Assembly: GCA_963971225.1 (NCBI GenBank) | Contig: OZ020269.1 | Coordinates: 45,095,264 to 45,159,263, forward strand | DNA length: 64,000 nucleotides | From: Melieria omissa | Taxonomy: Eukaryota > Arthropoda > Insecta > Diptera > Ulidiidae | Direction: 5' to 3' | Program-made: the position numbers and the translations under genes | Notes under the pieces: model-generated | Seen by the model: only the letters and a program-made list of their open reading frames with translations | The model's database searches: none | Told to the model about the DNA's origin: nothing | In this document: positions 35,117 through 48,817 of the stretch, one piece after another | How the letters are laid out: each line of letters opens with the position of its first letter | Numbering within the stretch: the first letter of the stretch is position 1

Positions 35117-36511
35117 TAAATAATATAAATAAATATTTATTTATTTTTTAGGTGCCAGTAATACGATGGTAGGAGATTTGACGAGGCTCAAATTATTTCA
35201 TGAAATTAAAAACATTTTAAAAAGTGACAAACACGACATTTTTGCAAAAGTAGAAACCCTTTTATCGAAAAGTGAGAATTCCCGTTATACGTTATCAGAT
35301 GAAGAAAAAAGCCAAATATGTGATACAGTGAATAAAATGATACAAAGATGGGATTGCAGCAAAAGAGTAGAAGATAGATTTTTGAAAAAAACAATGATTG
35401 GTTACAAAAAAATATTGAGCTCAAAAAAGGTAGCCAAAAGGAAAAAACTAATACAGAGCCAAGAGAGACGCAAAATGACGAAAAAAATTCAAAAACAGCT
35501 CGTCGAGAACTTAGTTTCTCCGAATCTTCAGAAAGAAGTAAACGCAGAAAAACAGAAGAATTACGAGCAAAGGTGTCAACAGAAGCTCTTTTGTACTCGG
35601 CAACTAGTAAACTGCGTTCGGAAGGTAACATTGATTTTGCAAAAGTGGTACGTGATATTTCCGAAGGAAGTCCTACAAAAGCTGCAAGATACAGGAAATC
35701 GTTGGAGTCTACAAATAATAATGTACCTTTCACTGAAAACGAGGCTTTATCATTGTATGTAGAACTTGGATTATCACAGAGTAAATATCAGCTGCTGCGA
35801 AATGATCATATGGAAAAAAACTCACGGATGTTTCCAGCATATAAAAAGATCCAAAAAGCAAAGTTACAGTGTTATCCTGCAACAGGTATGTCATTCACTG
35901 AAAATGAAGCAGCAGTTACATTGCAGTCTATACTTAATCATACAAGTGATCGCATTATCTTACTTAACATGGAAGTTATAAATATTTTATCTGAAAAGCA
36001 ACTTGAACATTTAATCTTAATTGTTAAGTGGGGCTGCGATGGCAGCTCGGGCCATAATGAATACAAGCACAAGCTTGATGATGAAAACGATAGTGACGAA
36101 CATATTTTTTTTACCTCTCTTGTACCATTGCAACTTCTACACATAGACACTACTACAATGAAATCTACTCTTTATTATTATTGATGGGGATAGTGCACTG
36201 CGACCTAGTAGATCTATTGTGCCCCCTTCTTGGACCTCAAAGACAATCAGTGAGTCCAGTATCCAAGAGAAATTTTAGTATGTTTCCTAAACCTCTGGAT
36301 ACCCAGTCCGCACCCGATATGAGGTGATCCCCCAGGTGCTTCTTTCTCTTATGCATGAGTACAGGGCATTCTTTTTTTTTATTTTATTTTTAGTAGACAT
36401 ATTAGGAATTTTTTGTCGAAAAATAGCCTAAAATGAACTTTTAACTAATAAATTCCGAATTTTCTTCGATTTTTTTCGATAATTTTTTTTTTTTGCAGAT
36501 TATGAAAGTTC

Positions 36512-37223
36512 GAAAGTTAGCAAAGTGCCGCGCCGCTCTGAATAGCTTAGCGGAACATGCCAGGGTTCACCTGAGCTGGGTCCCTGGGCATAGCGGCATC
36601 TCTGGCAACTGTGTGGCGGACGAGCTGGCCAGGAAAGGCACTTTACTTCCGGCACCCACTACGCAATGTAGCATCCCTCTTGCGACTGTCAAACTGATGG
36701 TCAGGCAAGCGTATTTTCGCCTGGCTAACCGACTCTGGGCGGAGGAGATCCACTGTAGGATCTCCAGAGAAACCTGGCCGTCGCTTAACCATGGCAGAAC
36801 ACGCGAATTACTGCGACTAAAGCGGAATTCCATCTATTCCACAGTTTCTGTGCTGACAGGACACTGGACAAACGGCGAGCACGCCAGGAGACTCGGCCTC
36901 CCCTTCAACGACCACTGCCGCAGCTGCGACGATGTGGACGCGGAGGAGAGCGTCGAGCACCTGATGTGCCACTGCCCAGCACTAGCGAGGAGACGTCTCC
37001 GGGTGCTGGGAGCGCCGTTCTTCAGCGGTTTGGCCGACCTCTCAGGACCCAGCATCGGCCGCATCGCCCGATTCATCACGGAATCGGGATGGCTCCTGCC
37101 TGACACCCGGGGGGGTGTGCAAGCCTGAAGGGCGGCCACGTCCTTCACGTGGTACCACAACGGGCCGTATTATGGCCTAAGTGAGCTCTTCTAGCTGCCA
37201 CCCTAACCTAACCTAACCTAACC
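36512..37223 (+). mobile_element. LINE-a copy with longer CCTAA tail (unit 7)
   Basis: This is an exact partner of the unit 5 copy at an offset of 11,902 bp, with the same four-repeat tail and target duplication (36501-36511 and 37224-37234). The ORF2 fragment ends at 37128. Confidence 0.88.
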
Positions 37224-38689
37224 TATGAAAGTTCAGATAATTCCAACAACAACTTTTATTACGATCAATTTTTTGTTTTCGAACTCCTTTTGTGTAGGAA
37301 AATCGATCTGAAAAAATCAACATTTTCAAGGTTTCAACAAAAAAAACACTTTTTTACATTTTTAATTCAATTTATTTTTAAATTTTGGGGGGCTCCAAAT
37401 CCGACTTAGAGCTATGGTCTCTTGAGCAAAATTTCTCAGAATCACCTATAGATTACGTTTTTGCTATACGCTTCATCAAAAAAAATCGTTCCATACAATT
37501 TGACCCGCCCTAATGTATACATATAACATAAACTTCTTAAAGCAACAACTTTTAGTGACATGTATTTTAAAGTCATAAAATCCCAACTAAAAAATTCAAC
37601 TTTGTTTTGAGTTATTACATATTGAAAACACCTTCTAAAGGAATTACGAAAAACTCAAAAGACGTATTTTAAAAAGCATAACACACCAGCTATGTAAAAG
37701 AAATCCAACATTTACAAAATGTGTGACGTTCTGAAATTTAATTATGATAGTGACCATGTTTCCATGTTTACACACAACTGACCAAAAAAATGTAAGTGAA
37801 TTTTTTTTTCAAATATCAACAGCTGATGCAGGGTTGGCATGAAGCCTGCGTTTGATTACTACCTTGGTAAATAGTCGATACTTTTGGGAAAACTGAAAAT
37901 ACAACTATTCTGCAAGAACAAATGCAATGCTGATTTTTTTAATCATTTATTCTTAACACTTCTGCGGGCATCCGGTTCTGGCCAGACCATATTGAACTTT
38001 GGATCTACTTTAGTAATGTTGTAATTAAGCTATCGAGCTCATATTTCATGATATCCTTAACTGATCCTTTCTAAGCACAAAACCCAAAACCATGGCTTGG
38101 CCAGACCATGGTGCATTTTCATACAAAATTGCCAGTTATTTTCAGTATTTTTTTGGTTATTTTCGACGAATTATTGTCAGAATTGTTTATAAATATTTTT
38201 TTATTTTATATATATATTTTCAACTAGACTTTTCTATCTGACCCGATTTGAAGCATTTTTTTCGTGCCATCCCGTTAATAGTGACATAAATTAGCTGACG
38301 CAAAATGTACCTGGTTCAAGTGTTTTTCATTCACCTTGGCTTTTATTTTCTTTGGGTTAATAAATTTGAATTTTTCTTGGAAAATAATATTGGAACATAT
38401 TCAAAATTAATACTTATCCATTGTATTCATGGTTATGTCCGTGTTTTGGTGTCAATTCAATTACAATCCTGAAGTGAAGGAAGCATTTGTGGTCTTGTCG
38501 AGTCTGGTTTTTTATCAATTCGATTGGGTGTTTTCTGTGGCAGAGATGAAAGGAAGGAAATGCTATTTTGAGGATCAGGTGGACATTGTTTTTGAACTTC
38601 GACGCTGGAGTTAAATCAGAGAAGAAAATTTCTCTAAAAAAATTGTCTAAGCAATAGCGGAAACTAATGCTTTAGAGCAACGAATTTAA

Positions 38690-38926
38690 CCCTTTCGGGA
38701 CGGAGTTCATTTTTGAAATTCAAAATACTCTCAGTAGAAATGTTCTCATGCCATGAATGTTGGGGTTAGAAAATTATATTGGATGCTCACAAATTCTGAA
38801 ATCATCCTTTTATGCGGGAACACCGAAATCGAAAAAATATTTTGCGTCGGTCGTAAGATTTAAATAATTGTTTTGGGGGGCATTAAAAACTTTCTGGGAC
38901 GTATTCTCCCAGTAGTCCCGAAAGGG
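38690..38926. mobile_element. piggyBac-like MITE (unit 7)
   Basis: Same ends and TTAA borders; attctccc haplotype; partner of unit 5 at 11,902 bp. Confidence 0.75.
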
Positions 38927-40522
38927 TTAAGATATTAAATAATTTGCTGTTAAAGGTTATAATAACGGTGCTGCCAGTTTCACGCTTTCATTTGGCCCTG
39001 AACAAAACGAAGCTTCTGATACTGATAGAAAAAATGGTCGTTTAGATAGTTCAATGTGAAGATAGCGACACCGAAGGCGACAAGGAGATAGATATCCGGC
39101 CAGTTCAGCATGAACAATAACATGTTGAGCATGTTTTGCATATTTTTCTTTGGCAAAGCAGTTCAGAATTATTGACAGTGCAGGAATCCAGAAATAGATA
39201 TATCAAAACGCGATTTGTATGTGTCACACGATGACGATTCGGTCACACGATAACTAAGCGCGCGCGCGTCAATACGTGCTTTTCCAGCGCTAGAGGTAGG
39301 AGCGCGGTCACAAAAACATGTATAACTTTTGACCTAATGCAAAATAATGACTTTTTTTTTCACCAAAATTTTTGTAAGGGATTGTAGAATTGAATGAAAT
39401 GTGTCAAAATTTTCTCGCTGGCGGAGAAGTTTCATTAATTTTCAATTATTTACAACAAATAGGATTTTTCAGCTAAATAATAATTTTTTTGTGAAGAAAG
39501 ATTTTTTCATGGCAAAGTATATTAATTGACAAAAATTTTGATGTAGAAAACGTTGAGTTCCGATAAACCGTTCGTGAGTTATGAATTTTTGAAAAAAACA
39601 TGATCAAAAACTTTAACTGTAAATAACTAATGAAAAAAACATTTTTTTTCAAAATTATTTTTGGGGTGTCGTTTTTACCTCCAAGCCGATCGAAAACCGT
39701 ATTGATCAACGAAAACTGAGACCATCGATTTTAAAGTGGCCCACTTGAGAAAATTTGACCCGAATGTAAAATCTCAATGTGGTTTAGTCATGATACTGCA
39801 TTACATCGTTGAAATAATTGCATTGGTCAAGTAGTTGAAGTAGATCCATAAGTAACGTATTTTACATTAATAAATTTTTTTTTATTTTCTTGCTTTACTG
39901 TCGTTTTTTTTTTATTTCAAAATTAATTCATTGAAGTTGAAACTCGCTATTTACTTAATTATTCTAGTATATTTTCACCGTTTTACGTAAAAATAATGTA
40001 GGCAAGCAAAAAAAATTATTGTGTTCACACTTTCTGATTTTTTTTATATCATTAACAACAATCCTTGACTCACATCATGGTCTGGCCAGATCATGGGAGG
40101 TTCAATTATTAGGTTTTAAGTGGGTGATTACAGAAGAGATAAAGCAAATAGTAAAAATGTTTCACAATTCCATATTGTTATATCAAATTGTCAATTATGT
40201 CAACCAAATCAAAAATTGATTCTTTTTTGCCTTGAAGCGAAATATTAAGTAAATTTAGGTGTGTCGTTAAGTCGCACAGTGCGGCCGATTCCCAAAAAGC
40301 TGGCCAAAAGTCGAAAAAAAAAGTTTCTAGAGTTTTTTTTGTCTTTGGGTTGGCTACAGTAATCCCTTGAGAAGTGAAAACCGTTCATAGCAACGTCCTA
40401 TACCCTAAGTATCCTCTGTATTTTCAGTCGCAACGTGGCCTTCGTTTGAGCATCGTATTACTGTCGATGAAAGTTGTACACATGTGAAAGATTTTGTAAT
40501 GAAGTAAATTGAACAAAACCAA

Positions 40523-41831
40523 ATGGAATCATCTTCGGAAGGTTAGTAAAATACGAGAAATCTTTAGTACATATCAATACCTCGACACAAAATTTTTAGC
40601 TGCAGCAATACGTAGATAAATTTTTTGCAATTTTTTTTATAAAATTTGAGTTTTCAAACTGTATAGTAATACAACGCCGTCATATGCTGCTTTGAAACTT
40701 ATTAGAGGTTACTTAAAAAAGTAATAGTTACTGAATAAAACAAGATTCAGCTGCTACCACTTGGTACCTATAAATATGTTAAATAATATAAATAAATATT
40801 TATTTATTTTTCAGGTGCCAGTAATACGATGGTAGGAGATTTGACGAGGCTCAAATTATTTCATGAAATTAAAAACATTTTAAAAAGTGACAAACACGAC
40901 ATTTTTGCAAAAGTAGAAACCCTTTTATCGAAAAGTGAGAATTCCCGTTATACGTTATCAGATGAAGAAAAAAGCCAAATATGTGATACAGTGAATAAAA
41001 TGATACAAAGATGGGATTGCAGCAAAAGAGTAGAAGATAGATTTTTGAAAAAAACAATGATTGGTTACAAAAAAATATTGAGCTCAAAAAAGGTAGCCAA
41101 AAGGAAAAAACTAATACAGAGCCAAGAGAGACGCAAAATGACGAAAAAAATTCAAAAACAGCTCGTCGAGAACTTAGTTTCTCCGAATCTTCAGAAAGAA
41201 GTAAACGCAGAAAAACAGAAGAATTACGAGCAAAGGTGTCAACAGAAGCTCTTTTGTACTCGGCAACTAGTAAACTTCGTTCGGAAGGTAACATTGATTT
41301 TGCAAAAGTGGTACGTGATATTTCCGAAGGAAGTCCTACAAAAGCTGCAAGATACAGGAAATCGTTGGAGTCTACAAATAATAATGTATCTTTCACTGAA
41401 AACGAGGCTTTATCATTGTATGTAGAACTTGGATTATCACAGAGTAAATATCAGCTGCTGCGAAATGATCATATGGAAAAAAAATCACGGATGTTTCCAG
41501 CATATAAAAAGATCCAAAAAGCAAAGTTACAGTGTTATCCTGCAACAGGTATGTCATTCACTGAAAATGAAGCAGCAGTTACATTGCAGTCTATACTTAA
41601 TCATACAAGTGATCGCATTATCTTACTTAACATGGAAGTTATAAATATTTTATCTGAAAAGCAACTTGAACATTTAATCTTAATTGTTAAGTGGGGCTGC
41701 GATGGCAGCTCGGGCCATAATGAATACAAGCACAAGCTTGATGATGAAAACGATAGTGACGAACATATTTTTTTTACCTCTCTTGTACCATTGCAACTTC
41801 TACACATAGACACTACTACAATGAAATCTAC
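40523..41831 (+). pseudogene. Transib/RAG1-like transposase, 5' half, broken (unit 7)
   Basis: Exon 1 is 40523-40541 and exon 2 starts at 40815. It is the partner of unit 5 at 11,902 bp, with the same NNVSFT variant and TGT footprint. Confidence 0.75.
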
Positions 41832-42035
41832 TCTTTATTATTATTGATGGGGATAGTGCACTGCGACCTAGTAGATCTATTGTGCCCCCTTCTTGGACCT
41901 CAAAGACAATCAGTGAGTCCAGTATCCAAGAGAAATTTTAGTATGTTTCCTAAACCTCTGGATACCCAGTCCGCACCCGATATGAGGTGATCCCCCAGGT
42001 GCTTCTTTCTCTTATGCATGAGTACAGGGCATTCT

Positions 42036-42165
42036 TTTTTTTTATTTTATTTTTAGTAGACATATTAGGAATTTTTTGTCGAAAAATAGCCTAAAATGAA
42101 CTTTTAACTAATAAATTCCGAATTTTCTTCGATTTTTTTCGATAATTTTTTTTTTTTGCAGATTA
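42036..42165. other. AT-rich unit start, non-coding (reference unit 8)
   Basis: T-rich tract at the tandem junction, then AT-rich DNA up to the LINE-a target tatgaaagttc. No reading frame or recognisable element is seen. Equivalent stretches follow each unit junction. Confidence 0.7.
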
Positions 42166-42175
42166 TGAAAGTTCA

Positions 42176-42755
42176 GATAATTCCAACAACAACTTTTATT
42201 ACGATCAATTTTTTGTTTTCGAACTCCTTTTGTGTAGGAAAATCGATCTGAAAAAATCAACATTTTCAAGGTTTCAACAAAAAAAACACTTTTTTACATT
42301 TTTAATTCAATTTATTTTTAAATTTTGGGGGGCTCCAAATCCGACTTAGAGCTATGGTCTCTTGAGCAAAATTTCTCAGAATCACCTATAGATTACGTTT
42401 TTGCTATACGCTTCATCAAAAAAATCGTTCCATACAATTTGACCCGCCCTAATGTATACATATAACATAAACTTCTTAAAGCAACAACTTTTAGTGACAT
42501 GTATTTTAAAGTCATAAAATCCCAACTAAAAAATTCAACTTTGTTTTGAGTTATTACATATTGAAAACACCTTCTAAAGGAATTACGAAAAACTCAAAAG
42601 ACGTATTTTAAAAAGCATAACACACCAGCTATGTAAAAGAAATCCAACATTTACAAAATGTGTGACGTTCTGAAATTTAATTATGATAGTGACCATGTTT
42701 CCATGTTTACACACAACTCACCAAAAAAATGTAAGTGAATTTTTTTTTCAAATAT
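42176..42755. other. AT-rich spacer between LINE-a and LINE-b targets (reference unit 8)
   Basis: No coding signal is seen. It contains a stretch around 42300-42450 (attttggggggctcc... and caatttgacccgcc) that loosely resembles another spacer segment around 44590-44705. Both could be old non-autonomous repeats, but I cannot show ends. Confidence 0.5.
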
Positions 42756-42766
42756 CAACAGCTGAT

Positions 42767-43629
42767 GCAGGGTTGGCATGAAGCCTGCGTTTGATTACTA
42801 CCTTGGTAAATAGTCGATACTTTTGGGAAAACTGAAAATACAACTATTCTGCAAGAACAAATGCAATGCTGATTTTTTTAATCATTTATTCTTAACACTT
42901 CTGCGGGCATCCGGTTCTGGCCAGACCATATTGAACTTTGGATCTACTTTAGTAATGTTGTAATTAAGCTATCGAGCTTATATTTCATGATATCCTTAAC
43001 TGATCCTTTCTAAGCACAAAACCCAAAACCATGGCTTGGCCAGACCATGGTGCATTTTCATACAAAATTGCCAGTTATTTTCAGTATTTTTTTGGTTATT
43101 TTCGACGTAATTATTGTCAGAATTGTTTATAAATATTTTTTTATTTTATATATATATTTTCAACTAGACTTTTCTATCTGACCCGATTTGAAGCATTTTT
43201 TTCGTGCCATCCCGTTAATAGTGACATAAATTAGCTGACGCAAAATGTACCTGGTTCAAGTGTTTTTCATTCACCTTGGCTTTTATTTTCTTTGGGTTAA
43301 TAAATTTGAATTTTTCTTGGAAAATAATATTGGAACATATTCAAAATTAATACTTATCCATTGTATTCATGGTTATGTCCGTGTTTTGGTGTCAATTCAA
43401 TTACAATCCTGAAGTGAAGGAAGCATTTGTGGTCTTGTCGAGTCTGGTTTTTTATCAATTCGATTGGGTGTTTTCTGTGGCAGAGATGAAAGGAAGGAAA
43501 TGCTATTTTGAGGATCAGGTGGACATTGTTTTTGAACTTCGACGCTGGAGTTAAATCAGAGAAGAAAATTTCTCTAAAAAAATTGTCTAAGCAATAGCGG
43601 AAACTAATGCTTTAGAGCAACGAATTTAA
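42767..43629. other. AT-rich spacer with TGGCCA palindromes (reference unit 8)
   Basis: It holds the palindromes at about 42915-42929 and 43029-43050 and an AT-repeat tract. A 61-codon open frame (43369-43554) is present identically in all units but has no recognisable domain, so it is not called as a gene. Confidence 0.6.
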
Positions 43630-43866
43630 CCCTTTCGGGACGGAGTTCATTTTTGAAATTCAAAATACTCTCAGTAGAAATGTTCTCATGCCATGAATGT
43701 TGGGGTTAGAAAATTATATTGGATGCTCACAAATTCTGAAATCATCCTTTTATGCGGGAACACCGAAATCGAAAAAATATTTTGCGTCGGTCGTAAGATT
43801 TAAATAATTGTTTTGGGGGGCATTAAAAACTTTCTGGGACGTATTCTCCCAGTAGTCCCGAAAGGG
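43630..43866. mobile_element. piggyBac-like MITE (unit 8)
   Basis: Same ends and TTAA borders; attctccc haplotype; partner of unit 6 at 11,902 bp. Confidence 0.75.
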
Positions 43867-45225
43867 TTAAGATATTAAATAATTTGCTGTTAAAGGTTAT
43901 AATAACGGTGCTGCCAGTTTCACGCTTTCATTTGGCCCTGAACAAAACGAAGCTTCTGATACTGATAGAAAAAATGGTCGTTTAGATAGTTCAATGTGAA
44001 GATAGCGACACCGAAGGCGACAAGGAGATAGATATCCGGCCAGTTCAGCATGAACAATAACATGTTGAGCATGTTTTGCATATTTTTCTTTGGCAAAGCA
44101 GTTCAGAATTATTGACAGTGCAGGAATCCAGAAATAGATATATCAAAACGCGATTTGTATGTGTCACACGATGACGATTCGGTCACACGATAACTAAGCG
44201 CGCGCGCGTCAATACGTGCTTTTCCAGCGCTAGAGGTAGGAGCGCGGTCACAAAAACATGTATAACTTTTGACCTAATGCAAAATAATGACTTTTTTTTT
44301 CACCAAAATTTTTGTAAGGGATTGTAGAATTGAATGAAATGTGTCAAAATTTTCTCGCTGGCGGAGAAGTTTCATTAATTTTCAATTATTTACAACAAAT
44401 AGGATTTTTCAGCTAAATAATAATTTTTTTGTGAAGAAAGATTTTTTCATGGCAAAGTATATTAATTGACAAAAATTTTGATGTAGAAAACGTTGAGTTC
44501 CGATAAACCGTTCGTGAGTTATGAATTTTTGAAAAAAACATGATCAAAAACTTTAACTGTAAATAACTAATGAAAAAAACATTTTTTTTCAAAATTATTT
44601 TTGGGGTGTCGTTTTTACCTCCAAGCCGATCGAAAACCGTATTGATCAACGAAAACTGAGACCATCGATTTTAAAGTGGCCCACTTGAGAAAATTTGACC
44701 CGAATGTAAAATCTCAATGTGGTTTAGTCATGATACTGCATTACATCGTTGAAATAATTGCATTGGTCAAGTAGTTGAAGTAGATCCATAAGTAACGTAT
44801 TTTACATTAATAAATTTTTTTTTATTTTCTTGCTTTACTGTCGTTTTTTTTTTATTTCAAAATTAATTCATTGAAGTTGAAACTCGCTATTTACTTAATT
44901 ATTCTAGTATATTTTCACCGTTTTACGTAAAAATAATGTAGGCAAGCAAAAAAAATTATTGTGTTCACACTTTCTGATTTTTTTTATATCATTAACAACA
45001 ATCCTTGACTATCCTCTTGCTCACATCATGGTCTGGCCAGATCATGGGAGGTTCAATTATTAGGTTTTAAGTGGGTGATTACAGAAGAGATAAAGCAAAT
45101 AGTAAAAATGTTTCACAATTCCATATTGTTATATCAAATTGTCAATTATGTCAACCAAATCAAAAATTGATTCTTTTTTGCCTTGAAGCGAAATATTAAG
45201 TAAATTTAGGTGTGTCGTTAAGTCG
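43867..45225. other. AT-rich spacer with short (GC)n tract (reference unit 8)
   Basis: Non-coding as far as I can see. It includes an 11-bp alternating GC tract (44198-44208), which is unusual in such AT-rich DNA, and the third TGGCCA palindrome near 45027, followed by the candidate Transib terminus at 45226. Confidence 0.6.
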
Positions 45226-45473
45226 CACAGTGCGGCCGATTCCCAAAAAGCTGGCCAAAAGTCGAAAAAAAAAGTTTCTAGAGTTTTTTTTGTCTTTGGG
45301 TTGGCTACAGTAATCCCTTGAGAAGTGAAAACCGTTCATAGCAACGTCCTATACCCTAAGTATCCTCTGTATTTTCAGTCGCAACGTGGCCTTCGTTTGA
45401 GCATCGTATTACTGTCGATGAAAGTTGTACACATGTGAAAGATTTTGTAATGAAGTAAATTGAACAAAACCAA

Positions 45474-46782
45474 ATGGAATCATCTTCGGAAGGTTAGTAA
45501 AATACGAGAAATCTTTAGTACATATCAATACCTCGACACAAAATTTTTAGCTGCAGCAATACGTAGATAAATTTTTTGCAATTTTTTTTATAAAATTTGA
45601 GTTTTCAAACTGTATAGTAATACAACGCCGTCATATGCTGCTTTGAAACTTATTAGAGGTTACTTAAAAAAGTAATAGTTACTGAATAAAACAAGATTCA
45701 GCTGCTACCACTTGGTACCTATAAATATGTTAAATAATATAAATAAATATTTATTTATTTTTCAGGTGCCAGTAATACGATGGTAGGAGATTTGACGAGG
45801 CTCAAATTATTTCATGAAATTAAAAACATTTTAAAAAGTGACAAACACGACATTTTTGCAAAAGTAGAAACCCTTTTATCGAAAAGTGAGAATTCCCGTT
45901 ATACGTTATCAGATGAAGAAAAAAGCCAAATATGTGATACAGTGAATAAAATGATACAAAGATGGGATTGCAGCAAAAGAGTAGAAGATAGATTTTTGAA
46001 AAAAACAATGATTGGTTACAAAAAAATATTGAGCTCAAAAAAGGTAGCCAAAAGGAAAAAACTAATACAGAGCCAAGAGAGACGCAAAATGACGAAAAAA
46101 ATTCAAAAACAGCTCGTCGAGAACTTAGTTTCTCCGAATCTTCAGAAAGAAGTAAACGCAGAAAAACAGAAGAATTACGAGCAAAGGTGTCAACAGAAGC
46201 TCTTTTGTACTCGGCAACTAGTAAACTTCGTTCGGAAGGTAACATTGATTTTGCAAAAGTGGTACGTGATATTTCCGAAGGAAGTCCTACAAAAGCTGCA
46301 AGATACAGGAAATCGTTGGAGTCTACAAATAATAATGTATCTTTCACTGAAAACGAGGCTTTATCATTGTATGTAGAACTTGGATTATCACAGAGTAAAT
46401 ATCAGCTGCTGCGAAATGATCATATGGAAAAAAAATCACGGATGTTTCCAGCATATAAAAAGATCCAAAAAGCAAAGTTACAGTGTTATCCTGCAACAGG
46501 TATGTCATTCACTGAAAATGAAGCAGCAGTTACATTGCAGTCTATACTTAATCATACAAGTGATCGCATTATCTTACTTAACATGGAAGTTATAAATATT
46601 TTATCTGAAAAGCAACTTGAACATTTAATCTTAATTGTTAAGTGGGGCTGCGATGGCAGCTCGGGCCATAATGAATACAAGCACAAGCTTGATGATGAAA
46701 ACGATAGTGACGAACATATTTTTTTTACCTCTCTTGTACCATTGCAACTTCTACACATAGACACTACTACAATGAAATCTAC
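45474..46782 (+). pseudogene. Transib/RAG1-like transposase, 5' half, broken (unit 8)
   Basis: Exon 1 is 45474-45492 and exon 2 starts at 45766. TGT footprint; NNVSFT variant. It lies in the bare unit and serves as the reference for the fragment without insertions. Confidence 0.75.
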
Positions 46783-48580
46783 TCTTTATTATTATTGATG
46801 GGGATAGTGCACTGCGACCTAGTAGATCTATTGTGCCCCCTTCTTGGACCTCAAAGACAATCAGTGAGTCCAGTATCCAAGAGAAATTTTAGTATGTTTC
46901 CTAAACCTCTGGATACCCAGTCCGCACCCGATATGAGGTGATCCCCCAGGTGCTTCTTTCTCTTATGCATGAGTACAGGGCATTCTTTTTTTTTATTTTA
47001 TTTTTAGTAGACATATTAGGAATTTTTTGTCGAAAAATAGCCTAAAATGAACTTTTAACTAATAAATTCCGAATTTTCTTCGATTTTTTTCGATAATTTT
47101 TTTTTTTTGCAGATTATGAAAGTTCAGATAATTCCAACAACAACTTTTATTACGATAAATTTTTTGTTTTCGAACTCCTTTTGTGTAGGAAAATCGATCT
47201 GAAAAAATCAACATTTTCAAGGTTTCAACAAAAAAAACACTTTTTTACATTTTTAATTCAATTTATTTTTAAATTTTGGGGGGCTCCAAATCCGACTTAG
47301 AGCTATGGTCTCTTGAGCAAAATTTCTCAGAATCACCTATAGATTACGTTTTTGCTATACGCTTCATCAAAAAAATCGTTCCATACAATTTGACCCGCCC
47401 TAATGTATACATATAACATAAACTTCTTAAAGCAACAACTTTTAGTGACATGTATTTTAAAGTCATAAAATCCCAACTAAAAAATTCAACTTTGTTTTGA
47501 GTTATTACATATTGAAAACACCTTCTAAAGGAATTACGAAAAACTCAAAAGACGTATTTTAAAAAGCATAACACACCAGCTATGTAAAAGAAATCCAACA
47601 TTTACAAAATGTGTGACGTTCTGAAATTTAATTATGATAGTGACCATGTTTCCATGTTTACACACAACTCACCAAAAAAATGTAAGTGAATTTTTTTTTC
47701 AAATATCAACAGCTGATGCAGGGTTGGCATGAAGCCTGCGTTTGATTACTACCTTGGTAAATAGTCGATACTTTTGGGAAAACTGAAAATACAACTATTC
47801 TGCAAGAACAAATGCAATGCTGATTTTTTTAATCATTTATTCTTAACACTTCTGCGGGCATCCGGTTCTGGCCAGACCATATTGAACTTTGGATCTACTT
47901 TAGTAATGTTGTAATTAAGCTATCGAGCTTATATTTCATGATATCCTTAACTGATCCTTTCTAAGCACAAAACCCAAAACCATGGCTTGGCCAGACCATG
48001 GTGCATTTTCATACAAAATTGCCAGTTATTTTCAGTATTTTTTTGGTTATTTTCGACGTAATTATTGTCAGAATTGTTTATAAATATTTTTTTATTTTAT
48101 ATATATATTTTCAACTAGACTTTTCTATCTGACCCGATTTGAAGCATTTTTTTCGTGCCATCCCGTTAATAGTGACATAAATTAGCTGACGCAAAATGTA
48201 CCTGGTTCAAGTGTTTTTCATTCACCTTGGCTTTTATTTTCTTTGGGTTAATAAATTTGAATTTTTCTTGGAAAATAATATTGGAACATATTCAAAATTA
48301 ATACTTATCCATTGTATTCATGGTTATGTCCGTGTTTTGGTGTCAATTCAATTACAATCCTGAAGTGAAGGAAGCATTTGTGGTCTTGTCGAGTCTGGTT
48401 TTTTATCAATTCGATTGGGTGTTTTCTGTGGCAGAGATGAAAGGAAGGAAATGCTATTTTGAGGATCAGGTGGACATTGTTTTTGAACTTCGACGCTGGA
48501 GTTAAATCAGAGAAGAAAATTTCTCTAAAAAAATTGTCTAAGCAATAGCGGAAACTAATGCTTTAGAGCAACGAATTTAA

Positions 48581-48817
48581 CCCTTTCGGGACGGAGTTCA
48601 TTTTTGAAATTCAAAATACTCTCAGTAGAAATGTTCTCATGCCATGAATGTTGGGGTTAGAAAATTATATTGGATGCTCACAAATTCTGAAATCATCCTT
48701 TTATGCGGGAACACCGAAATCGAAAAAATATTTTGCGTCGGTCGTAAGATTTAAATAATTGTTTTGGGGGGCATTAAAAACTTTCTGGGACGTATTCTCC
48801 CAGTAGTCCCGAAAGGG
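48581..48817. mobile_element. piggyBac-like MITE (unit 9)
   Basis: Same ends and TTAA borders; attctccc haplotype. Confidence 0.75.

Larger units (their letters stand above)
33571..36168 (+). pseudogene. Transib/RAG1-like transposase, 5' half, mariner in intron (unit 6)
   Basis: Exon 1 is 33571-33589 and exon 2 starts at 35152. Every feature, including the mariner and the MEKNSR variant, matches unit 4 at an offset of 11,902 bp. Confidence 0.75.
30134..36372 (+). repeat. Tandem unit 6 (6239 bp; mariner only)
   Basis: The LINE-a target near 30262 is empty. Mariner occupies 33825-35116. The 3' half matches unit 4 at a constant offset of 11,902 bp, while the 5' half matches unit 8 at the same offset. 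The unit therefore spans the junction of the higher-order duplication. Confidence 0.92.
36373..42035 (+). repeat. Tandem unit 7 (5663 bp; LINE-a only)
   Basis: This is the partner of unit 5 at an offset of exactly 11,902 bp. It has the same LINE-a with the four-repeat tail (36512-37223), the same one-base loss near 38168, the same deletion near 40070 and the same TGT footprint. Confidence 0.92.
42036..46986 (+). repeat. Tandem unit 8 (4951 bp; bare unit, no optional insertion)
   Basis: This unit lacks LINE-a, LINE-b and mariner and so shows the basic composition of the repeat. The LINE-a target (tatgaaagttc, near 42164) and the LINE-b target (aacagctgatg, near 42756) are each present once. 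The mariner site carries the TGT footprint. Confidence 0.92.
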
